Of a stretch of DNA of 64,000 bases, positions 25,717 to 34,743 are shown in pieces. The stretch comes from Thalassobius sp. Cn5-15 (lineage in GTDB: Bacteria; Pseudomonadota; Alphaproteobacteria; Rhodobacterales; Rhodobacteraceae), in assembly GCF_022347685.1 (NCBI RefSeq), contig NZ_JAKRGF010000005.1:62001-126000 (forward strand), read 5' to 3'. A model generated the notes under the pieces. The model worked only from the letters and a program-made list of their open reading frames with translations, was not told where the DNA came from and ran no database searches. A program made the translations under genes and the position numbers. Each line of letters starts with the position of its first letter. Position 1 is the first letter of the stretch.

Positions 25717-26676
25717 TTAGGGCGTCACCACCACCTTGCCGGTGGATTTACGACGACGCAGCAGTTCTAGCGCCTCATCGGCACGGTCCAGAGGCAGGAC
25801 ATGGCTGATATGGGGTTTCAGCGCTCCATCCTCATACCATTTGAACAATTGTGTCATGCTGTCGGTCAGTACCTCGGGGGCAAAGTTGCGGTAGCCGCCA
25901 TAGTAGAGGCCAAGGATGGTCAGGTTTTTCACCATCACATGGTTGGCCGGAATTTGCGGCACATCCCCGCTGGCAAATCCGATCGGGATCAGTCGCGCCT
26001 CTGGCTTGCAGGCGCGAAAGGCTGCTTCCCACTGTGCGCCGCCCACTGGATCATAGACCACATCGGCACCACCCAGCGCCTTCACCTCGGCGCGGATGTC
26101 GGCGGTTTTGGCGTCGATCAGATGGTCGGCGCCTGCGGCGCGTGCGATCTCCAACTTGTCCTGCCCGCGGGCGCAGGCAATCACTGTGGCACCCATTAGT
26201 TTGCCAATTTCAACCGCGGTCAGGCCAACGCCACCCGCAGCGCCGAGCACCAGCAGTGTTTCACCGGGCTGCATTCGGGCGCGGTGATTGAGGACCACAT
26301 GGCTGGTGCCATAGGCGATCTGAAAGGCGGCGGCATCTTCATAGGACATGGCATCGGGGAGCGGCACCAGACGGTCGACCGGAAAACAGCCATATTCGGC
26401 CAAACCGCCCTGACCAGCGTAGATTGCCACCCGCGTGCCAACGGCAGGGCCCTCGGTGTCCGGTCCCAGTGTCACAACCTCGCCGGCCATTTCCAGACCC
26501 AGCGTGAATGGCAGGGCAGGGGTGTCCTGATATTTGCCCTGGCTCATCAAGAGGTCGGCAAAATTCAGACTGCAGGCGCTGATGCGCAAGAGCGCCTCCC
26601 CCTGTGCTGGGGTCGGCTCTGCAACCTCTACCAGTTTCGGTGCTTCCTCAAATCCGTGAACCTGAAACGCTTTCAT
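25717..26676 (-). CDS. NADPH:quinone oxidoreductase, zinc-free MDR family
   Basis: 319 aa. GroES-like N-terminal domain, then a Rossmann fold with LVLGAAGGVGLTAVEIGKLMG (given in part) and GADVVYDPVGG. The catalytic-zinc cysteine cluster of alcohol dehydrogenases is missing, as in quinone reductases of the Qor type. It should reduce quinones or enones with NADPH in the cytoplasm. GGGAGGGG precedes the ATG at 26676. Confidence 0.92.
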   Translation of the reverse strand: MKAFQVHGFEEAPKLVEVAEPTPAQGEALLRISACSLNFADLLMSQGKYQDTPALPFTLGLEMAGEVVTLGPDTEGPAVGTRVAIYAGQGGLAEYGCFPVDRLVPLPDAMSYEDAAAFQIAYGTSHVVLNHRARMQPGETLLVLGAAGGVGLTAVEIGKLMGATVIACARGQDKLEIARAAGADHLIDAKTADIRAEVKALGGADVVYDPVGGAQWEAAFRACKPEARLIPIGFASGDVPQIPANHVMVKNLTILGLYYGGYRNFAPEVLTDSMTQLFKWYEDGALKPHISHVLPLDRADEALELLRRRKSTGKVVVTP

Positions 26677-27109
26677 CTACCCCTCCCTGCGCGACGATAT
26701 GCGGCCTGCTTATGTCGCGTTGCGGCAATTGAGTCAAAAATTGCGCTGCGGCAGCAAGGCGTCCGGTTGTGTTGATATGAGTGATTCTGTCTGATTGTCG
26801 CGCTTTGTCGCTTTATTCTGCGGCGTTATTCCGATTGGCCGCAGATCGCTAAATCCTTTGGTGTGGCCGCATCAATAGGTTGATAAAGTGATTAAATTTT
26901 GTGCGATTTATGAAAGGCTGCGCCAGAAATACACAAGTTTACCTTTGGATTCTGTTGGGTCGCGCGAGATAAAATTGTAAGTTAAACCTATAGTTATGTG
27001 AGTTGCGCTGGTGTTGCTTGACCGGAACTGGGGTTCGGTGAGCGCCCTTTCTGCTGCGCGCAGCGCGGTTATTTGGGGCGTTCCAAGGTATGTATGAAGG
27101 AAAGAACTG
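26677..27109. other. Intergenic region upstream of the HTH regulator
   Basis: 433 bp between divergent genes with no credible gene on either strand. It is AT-richer than its surroundings at 26880-27000. TTGGAT (26945-26950) and GATAAA (26968-26973), 17 bp apart, are a weak promoter candidate for the HTH gene. A 5' leader of about 130 nt would result. Confidence 0.4.
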
Positions 27110-27481
27110 ATGGCTCATCCCGTTGATATGCATGTGGGCAAACGTATTCGCCACCGTCGTTGGATGGCAGGTATGACACAGCAACATCTGGCCAGCGAAG
27201 TGGGAATCAAGTTCCAACAGATCCAGAAATATGAAACTGGCGCTAATCGGGTCAGTGCCTCACGGCTCTGGCATATTGCCAACGCGCTGAAGGTGGACGT
27301 CAGCTTCTTCTTCGAGGGTCTTGAACGTGATGAAGAGCCAGGCCTGCCCGCAGGTATCGGTCCTGCCGATTTGATCGGTGATAAAGAAGCGCTGGATCTG
27401 GTGCGCTCCTACTATGCGATCCCCGGTCATCAACGTAAGCGTCTGTTCGAATTGGTGCGCTGTCTGGCTGACGTGGCCTGA
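27110..27481 (+). CDS. XRE/Cro-type HTH regulator
   Basis: 123 aa. The HTH_3 domain at about 10-66 contains HVGKRIRHRRWMAGMTQQHL and QIQKYETGANRVSASRLW, a highly conserved version in alphaproteobacteria that includes the rhizobial regulator PraR (established for rhizobia; relation here by similarity recalled). The C-terminal half (PADLIGDKEALDLVRSYYAI) is a short helical tail. It likely controls attachment, biofilm or quorum-linked genes, but the target is unknown here. A long untranslated upstream region suggests regulated transcription. Confidence 0.9.
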   Translation: MAHPVDMHVGKRIRHRRWMAGMTQQHLASEVGIKFQQIQKYETGANRVSASRLWHIANALKVDVSFFFEGLERDEEPGLPAGIGPADLIGDKEALDLVRSYYAIPGHQRKRLFELVRCLADVA

Positions 27482-27552
27482 GAGGGCCGCCAAGGCTTGC
27501 CGCATTGGGGCGGTCATAGTACCACTCGATCAAAGCGATTGGGGATAAGATA

Positions 27553-28353
27553 ATGGCCTTTACCGACCCGGATATTCTAGAAACAGCACATAAAATGGCG
27601 GATGCGGCGCGAGCGGTGATCCTGCCCTATTTCCGTGGTACGGAATTGGCGACTGAAAACAAGCTGAGCGAAGGGTTTGATCCCGTCACCGCCGCCGACC
27701 GTGCGGCGGAGCTGGCGATGCGAGAGGTGCTGGCAGAGCGCCGCCCGAACGATGGTATTCTCGGCGAGGAGTTTGGTACTACAGAAGGCACCAGCGGTCT
27801 GCATTGGGTGCTGGATCCGATTGATGGCACCCGTGGATTTATGTCCGGCACACCGACGTGGGGCGTATTGATTGCCCTGTCGGATGCGACGGGTCCGCAG
27901 TTTGGCATGATCGATCAGCCCTATATCGGCGAACGGTTCTGGGGCAACGCAACAGAGGCCCAGATGCAGGGTCCGCTTGGGGCACGTCCCTTGGGGGTGC
28001 GCAAGGTCACGTCGCTAGAGGATGCGGTCCTGTTCACCACCTTTCCAGAAGTCGGCACGGTGGTAGAACGCGCTGGTTTTGAGGCGGTTATGCGTCAGGT
28101 CAAACTGACCCGCTACGGCATGGATTGTTACGCCTATGCGCTCCTCGCTGCTGGTCAGATTGATCTGGTGATCGAAGCAGGCCTGCAGGCCTATGACATT
28201 CAGGCCCCCATCGCAGTGATTGAAGCCGCCGGCGGCATTGTCACTGACTGGCAGGGCGGTCCGGCTCACGATGGCGGCCGCGTGGTTGCCGCTGCCACGG
28301 CAGAACTACATGCGGCGGCTCTGGCTTACCTATGCAAAGTCGCGTCTGCCTAA
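27553..28353 (+). CDS. hisN: Inositol-phosphatase-fold histidinol phosphatase (HisN type)
   Basis: 266 aa. Metal-binding motifs GEEFG (about 74-78), WVLDPIDGTRGFMSG and AYDIQAPIAVIEAAGG. The DPIDGTRGF variant, with RGF in place of TNF, is typical of HisN-type histidinol-phosphate phosphatases in actinobacteria and alphaproteobacteria, distinguishing it from the SuhB-type paralogue at 9027. It would catalyse the penultimate step of histidine synthesis. It starts 72 bp after the HTH gene and may be co-transcribed. Confidence 0.88.
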   Translation: MAFTDPDILETAHKMADAARAVILPYFRGTELATENKLSEGFDPVTAADRAAELAMREVLAERRPNDGILGEEFGTTEGTSGLHWVLDPIDGTRGFMSGTPTWGVLIALSDATGPQFGMIDQPYIGERFWGNATEAQMQGPLGARPLGVRKVTSLEDAVLFTTFPEVGTVVERAGFEAVMRQVKLTRYGMDCYAYALLAAGQIDLVIEAGLQAYDIQAPIAVIEAAGGIVTDWQGGPAHDGGRVVAAATAELHAAALAYLCKVASA

Positions 28354-28373
28354 CCGCCATAGGCATGGGTATT

Positions 28374-28406
28374 CTGGAACAGTGAAAAGCGCTTTCGCTA
28401 TTCCAG
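28374..28406 (+). promoter_or_regulatory. Imperfect hairpin in the leader of the deaminase gene
   Basis: CTGGAA (28374-28379) pairs with TTCCAG (28401-28406) and the stem continues inward with one C/A mismatch and one G-U wobble for about 13 pairs in all. No T tract follows. It lies 21 nt after hisN. Confidence 0.5.
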
Positions 28407-28539
28407 CAATATCCCGGGATAAATTTGGGCATCTGTGATGACCAAAGAGGGGCAGCGCCCTTATCCTCTTGCTTCCAGAACAGCTTTGCGCAAAATCCTT
28501 GGATCTGCGCGAGTCCTTTGCCCCTTTCTGTCGCGCGGG

Positions 28540-28577
28540 CCACACACGAACACCGAAGGGGGCTAAATCGTGTGTGG
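28540..28577 (+). promoter_or_regulatory. Hairpin overlapping the ribosome site; candidate purine riboswitch
   Basis: CCACACACGA (28540-28549) is perfectly complementary to TCGTGTGTGG (28568-28577). The 18-nt interior holds a small CC-GAA-GG mini-stem and an asymmetric loop. The 3' arm runs into the GGAG ribosome site of the 8-oxoguanine deaminase-like gene, so folding could block translation. Size, position and host group recall the xanthine-I (NMT1) riboswitch, but this assignment is unproven. Confidence 0.38.
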
Positions 28578-28588
28578 AGTTTTAGGGC

Positions 28589-29926
28589 ATGACTGAATTT
28601 ACCTTGCGCAATGTGGATCACATCCTGACGATGGATGATCATCGCCGTGAACTGGCGTGCGCGGATATTTACGTGGCAGGGGGGCAGATCAAAGAGATTG
28701 GGCAGAGCCTGCCCATACGGGGGGAGGTGATCGACGGGTGCGGCTGCGTGGTGACACCCGGCCTCGTCAATACGCATCACCATCTCTATCAGAGTCTTAC
28801 CCGTGCGGTGCCCGGTGGGCAGGACGCATTGCTGTTTGGCTGGTTGCAGACGCTCTATCCGATCTGGGCGCGTTTCGGGCCGGAAGAGTTTTTTGTCTCT
28901 GCTCAGGTCGGACTGGCAGAAATGGCGCTGTCTGGCTGTTCGCTCAGCTCTGATCATCTTTACCTCTACCCGAACGGCGGACGGTTGGATGATACGATCG
29001 CCGCAGCGGCAGAGGTGGGGTTGCGATTCCACCCCACACGCGGCGCGATGAGTATCGGCGAAAGCGATGGAGGCCTGCCGCCCGATGTGTTGGTGGAGCG
29101 GGAAGAGGATATCCTGAACGACTGCATCCGGGTGATTGATGCCCATCATGATGCCAGCGATGGCTCGATGTGTCGCGTCGGCGTTGCGCCGTGTTCGCCA
29201 TTCTCAGTCAGTCGCGATCTGATGCGCGATGCTGCGATCCTGGCGCGGGATAAGGGCGTGATGCTGCACACCCATCTGGCTGAAAATGACGAGGACATCG
29301 CCTATTCTTTGGAAAAATTCGGCTACCGCCCCGGGCAATACGCCGAGGATCTGGGCTGGACCGGTCCCGACGTGTGGCATGCCCATTGTGTGAAACTGGA
29401 CGGGCAGGAAATCGATCTTTTTGCCCGCTCGGGCACTGGCGTTGCGCATTGTCCGTGTTCCAATTGTCGTCTGGGGTCCGGTATCGCGCCGGTGCGCCCT
29501 ATGCGTGATACGGGCGTGCAGGTGGGATTGGGGGTTGATGGGTCAGCCAGCAACGACAGTGGCAATCTGATGGCTGAGGCGCGCCAGACCATGCTGTTGC
29601 AGCGCGTTGCCTACGGTGCGGATGCGATGAGTGCGCGCGAGGCGTTGGAGATTGCCACCCGCGGCGGGGCAGAGGTGCTGGGCCGGTCTGATTGTGGCCA
29701 GTTGGCCGTCGGTAAACGTGCGGATATCGCTATCTGGGACGTGCGCGGGATTGAAAGCGCGGGCAGCTGGGATCCGGCGGCGCTGCTCTTGGCGGGGCCG
29801 CAGAAGGTGCGCCACCTTCTGGTCGAGGGGCGACAGGTGGTGCGCGATTATCAGATGGCGACGCTGGATCTGCCTCAGGTGTTGGAACGGCAGCGTGCCT
29901 TGGCTTTGCAATTGGCGGCGCGGTGA
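28589..29926 (+). CDS. 8-oxoguanine deaminase-like amidohydrolase
   Basis: 445 aa, AtzB/TrzA-type amidohydrolase. Metal and catalytic motifs are VVTPGLVNTHHHLYQ (HxH at 63/65), MLHTHLAENDED, VWHAHCVKLDGQEI, CPCSNCRLGSG and GLGVDGSASND. The last two and the overall pattern match 8-oxoguanine deaminases, which convert 8-oxoguanine to urate, but related members deaminate other purines or pyrimidines. It begins 235 nt after hisN behind a leader with two hairpins. A second deaminase gene (guaD) lies 0.6 kb downstream on the other strand. Confidence 0.85.
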   Translation: MTEFTLRNVDHILTMDDHRRELACADIYVAGGQIKEIGQSLPIRGEVIDGCGCVVTPGLVNTHHHLYQSLTRAVPGGQDALLFGWLQTLYPIWARFGPEEFFVSAQVGLAEMALSGCSLSSDHLYLYPNGGRLDDTIAAAAEVGLRFHPTRGAMSIGESDGGLPPDVLVEREEDILNDCIRVIDAHHDASDGSMCRVGVAPCSPFSVSRDLMRDAAILARDKGVMLHTHLAENDEDIAYSLEKFGYRPGQYAEDLGWTGPDVWHAHCVKLDGQEIDLFARSGTGVAHCPCSNCRLGSGIAPVRPMRDTGVQVGLGVDGSASNDSGNLMAEARQTMLLQRVAYGADAMSAREALEIATRGGAEVLGRSDCGQLAVGKRADIAIWDVRGIESAGSWDPAALLLAGPQKVRHLLVEGRQVVRDYQMATLDLPQVLERQRALALQLAAR

Positions 29927-30007
29927 TGCTGAGGCTGAATTGGGGGCTTGGCTTTGGGGGCGGTGCCTGCAATCCTGCGACGGCAATAAGTAGGCAAGGG
30001 GCCAGAG

Positions 30008-30505
30008 ATGCGGCGTTTGAAACTGGGATTGGGTTTGGCTCTTGTTGGTGTGCTCGCGGCCTGTAGCGGGGGCACGTCCACAACAGCAGCAGTTGCGCCA
30101 AAGGGAGGACAAGTGCCGCAGCTGACCACCGTTGCCGGTGATGGCCGGATGGAGGCGGCGCTTAACGGTGAACGCATCTGGCGCGGCCTGCGCCCTGTGG
30201 TCGAGGATCCCGCCCTTGTCCGTGCCGCAGCTGCTCATGCGCGGGATATGTCGGCGCGGGCCTATTTCGCCCATGTCGCCCCCGATGGAGGCACACCGAC
30301 GGACCGCATGCGGGCGGCAGGCGGCTGCCGTGCGGCAGTGGCAGAAAACATCGCAACAGGTCAGGCCGATGATGCAGAGGTGTTTCAGGGTTGGCTGGGA
30401 TCGCCCGGACATCAGCGCAACATGATGGGGCCGCATTACACCCGCTATGGCGTGGCCAGCCATCAGGGGTACTACGTGATGGTGCTGGCCGGACCCTGCG
30501 TTTAG
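30008..30505 (+). CDS. CAP-domain (SCP/YkwD-like) lipoprotein
   Basis: 165 aa. Lipoprotein signal with lipobox LAAC at 16-19. The CAP domain covers about 45-160, with HARDMSARAYFAHVAPDGGTP, AENIATG, WLGSPGHQRNMMGPHYTRYG and VMVLAGPC. The His and Glu of the CAP cavity are present. Function of bacterial CAP proteins is mostly unknown. It follows the deaminase gene by 82 bp and its 3' end overlaps guaD by 4 nt tail to tail. Confidence 0.88.
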   Translation: MRRLKLGLGLALVGVLAACSGGTSTTAAVAPKGGQVPQLTTVAGDGRMEAALNGERIWRGLRPVVEDPALVRAAAAHARDMSARAYFAHVAPDGGTPTDRMRAAGGCRAAVAENIATGQADDAEVFQGWLGSPGHQRNMMGPHYTRYGVASHQGYYVMVLAGPCV

Positions 30506-31818
30506 TCGCTAGCTTCTTTGCGGCAGGTGCCGTTCATCCAGACGGCGGCAATCGCGCGATCATCACCCATCATTAGCGTTGGAAACAGTGCCTCCCAAAT
30601 ATCATCTGCGCGGTCTGCACGCTGGGTGATGTCTGGGGTGGAGTGTAGGTCTAAAACAACCAGGTCCGCCTCCATCCCAGGGGTGATATTACCCACTTTA
30701 TCCTCCATCCGCAGGGCGCGCGCGGAACCGGCTGTGGCCAGATAGATCAGCTCTGCCGCGTGCAGGGGGTGGTGGCGCAATTGCGCGACCTCATAGGCGC
30801 TGGCCATAGTGCGCAGCATTGAAAAGCTGGATCCGCCGCCGGTGTCTGTCGCCAGACCAATGCGCAAACCCTCAGCGCTGAGACCCGCCATGTCAAAGAG
30901 GCCCGAGCCGATAAAGGTGTTGGACGTAGGGCAGTGGATCAGGCTGGCGTCAGTCTCTTTCAGGCGGTCTTTTTCCCGCTGTTCCAGATGGATAGCGTGA
31001 CCATAGAGCCCTCCTTTGCCTAGCAGCCCATAGGCCTCATAGGTATCAAGGTAATCGCGCGCCTTAGGGTAGAGGGATTTGACCCATTCGATTTCATCCA
31101 CCTGCTCGCTGAGGTGGGTTTGCATCAACACATCGGGGTGTTCGTCCCATAGCGTACCGAGCGCACGTAGCTGATCGGGGGTGGAGGTGGGCGAAAACCG
31201 TGGCGTGATCGCGTAAGAAAGGCGCTCCACCCCGTGCCAGCGTTCTATCAAGGCCTTACTGTCATCATAGGCCGACAGCGCCGTGTCGCGCAGAGCTCCA
31301 GGGGCCGTGTCACGATCCATGCAGGTCTTGCCCGCGACAACGCGTTGTCCCCGCGCTTGTGCGGCCGCAAACAGCGCATCGACGCTTTCAGGGTGGATGG
31401 TGCAATAGCTGGCGATGGTTGTAGTGCCGTGGTTCAGCGTCAGGTCCAGATAGCGCGCTGCGACCTCATCCGCGTAGACGCGGTCTGCAAACCGCATTTC
31501 TTCGGGGAAGGTGTAGGTGTTCAGCCAGTCAATCAGCCGCTTGCCCCAGCTGGCGATGATGGCAGTCTGCGGATAATGTACATGCGCATCGACGAAACCT
31601 GCGACGATCAGGTGGTCGCCGTAATCCTGCACGCGAACAGTCGGATGGGCCGCGCGCAGGCTGGTCGCATCGCCGACCTCTGCGATATGGCCGCCGCGGA
31701 TCAGAACGGCACCGGTACTGTTGTGGCGGACGGCTGATAGTCCTTCCACCAATGGATCACCGCTGAACTGCAGGGTCTGGCCGATCAGCAGGACCGCATC
31801 TGGTGTCGGGTTCGGCAT
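30502..31818 (-). CDS. guaD: Guanine deaminase
   Basis: 438 aa amidohydrolase. Motifs are AGFVDAHVHYPQ, MQTHLSEQVDEIEW, GLYGHAIHLEQREKDRL, LIHCPTSNTFIGSGLF and IGLATDTGGGSSFSM, all diagnostic of GuaD. It converts guanine to xanthine and ammonia, feeding purine catabolism. The ATG at 31818 is chosen for AGGA 6 nt upstream; a TTG at 31824 is in frame. No xanthine dehydrogenase or urate genes are visible in the window. Confidence 0.95.
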   Translation of the reverse strand: MPNPTPDAVLLIGQTLQFSGDPLVEGLSAVRHNSTGAVLIRGGHIAEVGDATSLRAAHPTVRVQDYGDHLIVAGFVDAHVHYPQTAIIASWGKRLIDWLNTYTFPEEMRFADRVYADEVAARYLDLTLNHGTTTIASYCTIHPESVDALFAAAQARGQRVVAGKTCMDRDTAPGALRDTALSAYDDSKALIERWHGVERLSYAITPRFSPTSTPDQLRALGTLWDEHPDVLMQTHLSEQVDEIEWVKSLYPKARDYLDTYEAYGLLGKGGLYGHAIHLEQREKDRLKETDASLIHCPTSNTFIGSGLFDMAGLSAEGLRIGLATDTGGGSSFSMLRTMASAYEVAQLRHHPLHAAELIYLATAGSARALRMEDKVGNITPGMEADLVVLDLHSTPDITQRADRADDIWEALFPTLMMGDDRAIAAVWMNGTCRKEASD

Positions 31819-32107
31819 GGGCAATCCTTTGATCTATAATAAAAAGCAGCGTTCTTCCTAAATTTTAGATGGGGATGAACGGGATGGAAACCCTTGCACC
31901 GTTAAACTGAGGGGAGGTGACGTAATCTTTCTGGATCGGTAGTGCAAATCGGCGTGGCGCCTACACCTTTTATCGCTATTGTCGTTGCCAGAGAGAAGGT
32001 GTTGCGCTGCGCTTGGATCACATATCTGTGTGGGCTGGGTTACAACGGGGCGCCCTTGCCATTAGTTTGGCGCAAACACTTGGGATTCACATGAAGGTAA
32101 TGACCTG

Positions 32108-33472
32108 ATGAGCTTTGACTTTGACCTCTTCGTAATTGGTGGCGGTTCTGGCGGTGTGCGTGCAGCGCGCGTTGCAGCCGGCGATACTGGCGCCAAAGTC
32201 GCCCTGGCAGAAGAGGACCGCTATGGCGGCACCTGTGTCATTCGTGGCTGTGTGCCGAAGAAACTGATGGTCTTTGCCAGCGAATTCCCCGAAATGGCCG
32301 CCGAGGCGCGCGCCTATGGGTGGGTCATGCCCACAGGTGACTTCAACTGGGGCAGCTTCAAGGGCAAGCTGCACGCGGAACTGGATCGCCTCGAAGGTAT
32401 CTATCGCCGTCTGCTGGCCAATTCTGGCGTGGAAACCTTTGATGCGCGGGCCAAAGTTGTGGATGCTCATACTGTTGAGCTGTCCACCGGTGAACGCAAG
32501 ACCGCGAAACATATCCTGCTGGCGATGGGGGGGCGCCCAGTCAAGCTGGACGTGCCGGGGGCGGAATTGGCGATCACCTCGAACGAGATTTTCCATCTGG
32601 ATGAACTGCCCGGCTCTATGCTGATCGTGGGTGGCGGCTATATTGCCAGCGAATTTGCCGGTGTGATGAACGGTCTGGGCGTGAAAACCACCCAGTTCTA
32701 TCGCGGCGAGCAGATCCTGCGCGGGTTTGACAATGAAACCCGCACGCTGGTCGCGGATGAAATGATCCGTGGCGGCATCGATTTGCAGCTGAACACTAAC
32801 GTTGTGTCGCTGGAGCGTGACGCATCGGGTGCGATCCGAGTGGTGGACACCAATGGCGCTGAGCATCTGTTCGATCAGGTGATGTTTGCCACTGGTCGTG
32901 CCCCCAACACGGACGATATGGGGCTGGAAGAGGCCGGTGTGAAACTGGGCCGCAAGGGTGAGGTTGTGGTGGATGACTACAGCCAGACCGATGTGCCCTC
33001 GATCTACGCCGTTGGTGACGTAACCGACCGTGTGAACCTGACGCCGGTGGCGATCCGCGAAGGCATGGCCTTTGTTGATACCGTGTTCAAAGGCACCCCG
33101 ACCAAGGTGGATCACGACCTGATCCCCACCGCGATCTTCACCCAGCCCGAGATTGGCACCGTCGGCATGGGCGAGGAAGAAGCCGCTGCCAAAGGCCCGA
33201 TTGAGGTTTATGCCACCAGCTTCCGCCCGATGCGCTCGATGTTCGCGGGCAGCGATGCAAAGGTGCTGATGAAGCTGATTGTGGATGCGAATACCCGTGT
33301 GGTTCTGGGATGTCATATCGTGGCACCTGCTGCCGGTGAAATGATTCAGCTGGCCGGTATCGCGGTTAAAATGGGTGCGACCAAAGAGGACTTCGATCGT
33401 ACGGTTGCCGTGCACCCCACCATGTCCGAGGAGATGGTAACAATGAAGACTCCAACACGCACCGCTGGTTAA
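32108..33472 (+). CDS. gor: Glutathione-disulfide reductase
   Basis: 454 aa flavoprotein. FAD site LFVIGGGSGGVRAAR at the N-terminus; redox cysteines C43 and C48 in GGTCVIRGCVPKK; NADPH site VGGGYIASEFAGVMNGLG; C-terminal dimer motif AVHPTMSEEMVTM with the catalytic His-Glu pair. The GCVPKK form is the glutathione reductase version rather than dihydrolipoamide dehydrogenase (GCIPSK). It keeps the glutathione pool reduced. The 289 bp upstream hold no gene. Confidence 0.96.
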   Translation: MSFDFDLFVIGGGSGGVRAARVAAGDTGAKVALAEEDRYGGTCVIRGCVPKKLMVFASEFPEMAAEARAYGWVMPTGDFNWGSFKGKLHAELDRLEGIYRRLLANSGVETFDARAKVVDAHTVELSTGERKTAKHILLAMGGRPVKLDVPGAELAITSNEIFHLDELPGSMLIVGGGYIASEFAGVMNGLGVKTTQFYRGEQILRGFDNETRTLVADEMIRGGIDLQLNTNVVSLERDASGAIRVVDTNGAEHLFDQVMFATGRAPNTDDMGLEEAGVKLGRKGEVVVDDYSQTDVPSIYAVGDVTDRVNLTPVAIREGMAFVDTVFKGTPTKVDHDLIPTAIFTQPEIGTVGMGEEEAAAKGPIEVYATSFRPMRSMFAGSDAKVLMKLIVDANTRVVLGCHIVAPAAGEMIQLAGIAVKMGATKEDFDRTVAVHPTMSEEMVTMKTPTRTAG

Positions 33473-33518
33473 GCGCTACAAGTTGCGTCAAAAAAGCCAA
33501 AGAGCTTGAAATTTTCCG

Positions 33519-33555
33519 CCGATTGCACAGGTTGTGTCATAACCCGTGCAATCGG
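33519..33555 (+). promoter_or_regulatory. Strong stem-loop in the hflK leader
   Basis: CCGATTGCAC (33519-33528) pairs with GTGCAATCGG (33546-33555), and after an A/C mismatch GGTT pairs with AACC, leaving a 7-nt loop. No T tract follows. It could end the gor transcript weakly, stabilise the hfl message or serve as an operator. Confidence 0.5.
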
Positions 33556-33582
33556 TGTCAACGTAGAGAGGTAACATAGCCC

Positions 33583-34740
33583 ATGTCAGGCAATTCTGGC
33601 GGCCCTTGGGGCGGCGGCGGAAACAATGGTGGCGGCGGCCGCGATAACGGGGGTCGTAATAACGGCGGCCGTAACAATGGTGGTCGTGGCCCGCAGGATG
33701 AGGGCCCTCAGGTCCCTGATCTAGACGAATTGGTTAAAAAGGGTCAGGAACAGCTAAAGGTTCTGATGGGTGGTCGCGATGGCGGCGGCAATCAGCGTGG
33801 CGGCGGTGCCGGTGGCCCGCAGGGCCTGCCCAAGGGCACCTTTGTTCTGGGTGGTCTGGCGGCGGTGGCGCTTTGGGCGTTCTCCAGCTTCTATACTGTG
33901 AAGCCCGAAGAACAGTCTGTTGAACTGTTCCTTGGGGAATATTCTGCAACCGGCAACCCCGGTCTGAACTTCGCACCGTGGCCATTGGTTACTGCAGAGG
34001 TGGTTAATGTGACGTCTGAACGGACCGAAAGCATCGGTCTGTCGCGCGGGTCGCAGGACACCGGCCTGATGTTGACCACGGATGCAAATATCGTGGACAT
34101 CGACTTTCAGGTGGTCTGGAATATCAATGATCCTGCGCGGCTGTTGTTCAACATCCGCGATGCGCGACTGACCGTGCAGGCGGTGTCGGAATCGGTGATG
34201 CGCGAGATTATCGCAGCATCGAACCTTGCACCGATCCTGAACCGCGACCGTGGTGTCATTGCTGATGGTGCCAAAGACCGCATTCAGACCATTCTGGATG
34301 AATATGAGTCTGGCATTTCCATCGTGCGTGTGAACCTTGAAAAAGCCGACCCGCCGCGTGAGGTGATCGACAGTTTCCGCGAAGTGCAGGCTGCCGAACA
34401 GGAACGTGACCGTCTGCAACGCGAAGCGGATGCTTATTCGAACCGCGTTCTGGCGCAGGCTCGTGGTGAAGCAGCGCAGAAGCTGGAAGAGGCCGAAGCC
34501 TACCGTGCCCAAGTGGTGAACGACGCATTGGGTGAAGCCAGCCGCTTCTCTGCCGTGCGAGCGGAATACGACAAGGCCCCAGAGGTGACGCGCAAACGTC
34601 TTTACATCGAAACCATGGAAAAGGTGCTGGGTAGTGTTGATAAAACCATCCTCGACAGCGCCTTGACCGGTAGCGATGGCGGGCAGGGCGTGGTGCCTTA
34701 CCTGCCGCTGAACGAGCTGCGCAAAACGGGGGGGAACTGA
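33583..34740 (+). CDS. hflK: FtsH protease regulator HflK
   Basis: 385 aa. A Gly/Asn/Arg-rich cytoplasmic tail (repeats of NNGGR, residues about 1-40), a single membrane span at about 87-107, then an SPFH/band-7 domain (YSATGNPGLNFAPWPL onward) and a coiled coil at about 265-320. HflK and HflC form the large inner-membrane cage around FtsH and modulate its proteolysis. hflC follows 3 nt later. The N-terminal low-complexity stretch is encoded by a short imperfect DNA repeat. Confidence 0.95.
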   Translation: MSGNSGGPWGGGGNNGGGGRDNGGRNNGGRNNGGRGPQDEGPQVPDLDELVKKGQEQLKVLMGGRDGGGNQRGGGAGGPQGLPKGTFVLGGLAAVALWAFSSFYTVKPEEQSVELFLGEYSATGNPGLNFAPWPLVTAEVVNVTSERTESIGLSRGSQDTGLMLTTDANIVDIDFQVVWNINDPARLLFNIRDARLTVQAVSESVMREIIAASNLAPILNRDRGVIADGAKDRIQTILDEYESGISIVRVNLEKADPPREVIDSFREVQAAEQERDRLQREADAYSNRVLAQARGEAAQKLEEAEAYRAQVVNDALGEASRFSAVRAEYDKAPEVTRKRLYIETMEKVLGSVDKTILDSALTGSDGGQGVVPYLPLNELRKTGGN

Positions 34741-34743
34741 TCC

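Noticed and set aside
32087-33415. 442-codon minus-strand frame opposite gor
   Set aside because: His/Thr-rich antisense shadow of the gor coding sequence with no domain; the plus strand is clearly glutathione reductase.
33610-33700. Short tandem DNA repeat at the start of hflK
   Set aside because: It encodes the Gly/Asn/Arg-rich tail normal for HflK, so it is coding low complexity, not a separate repeat element.
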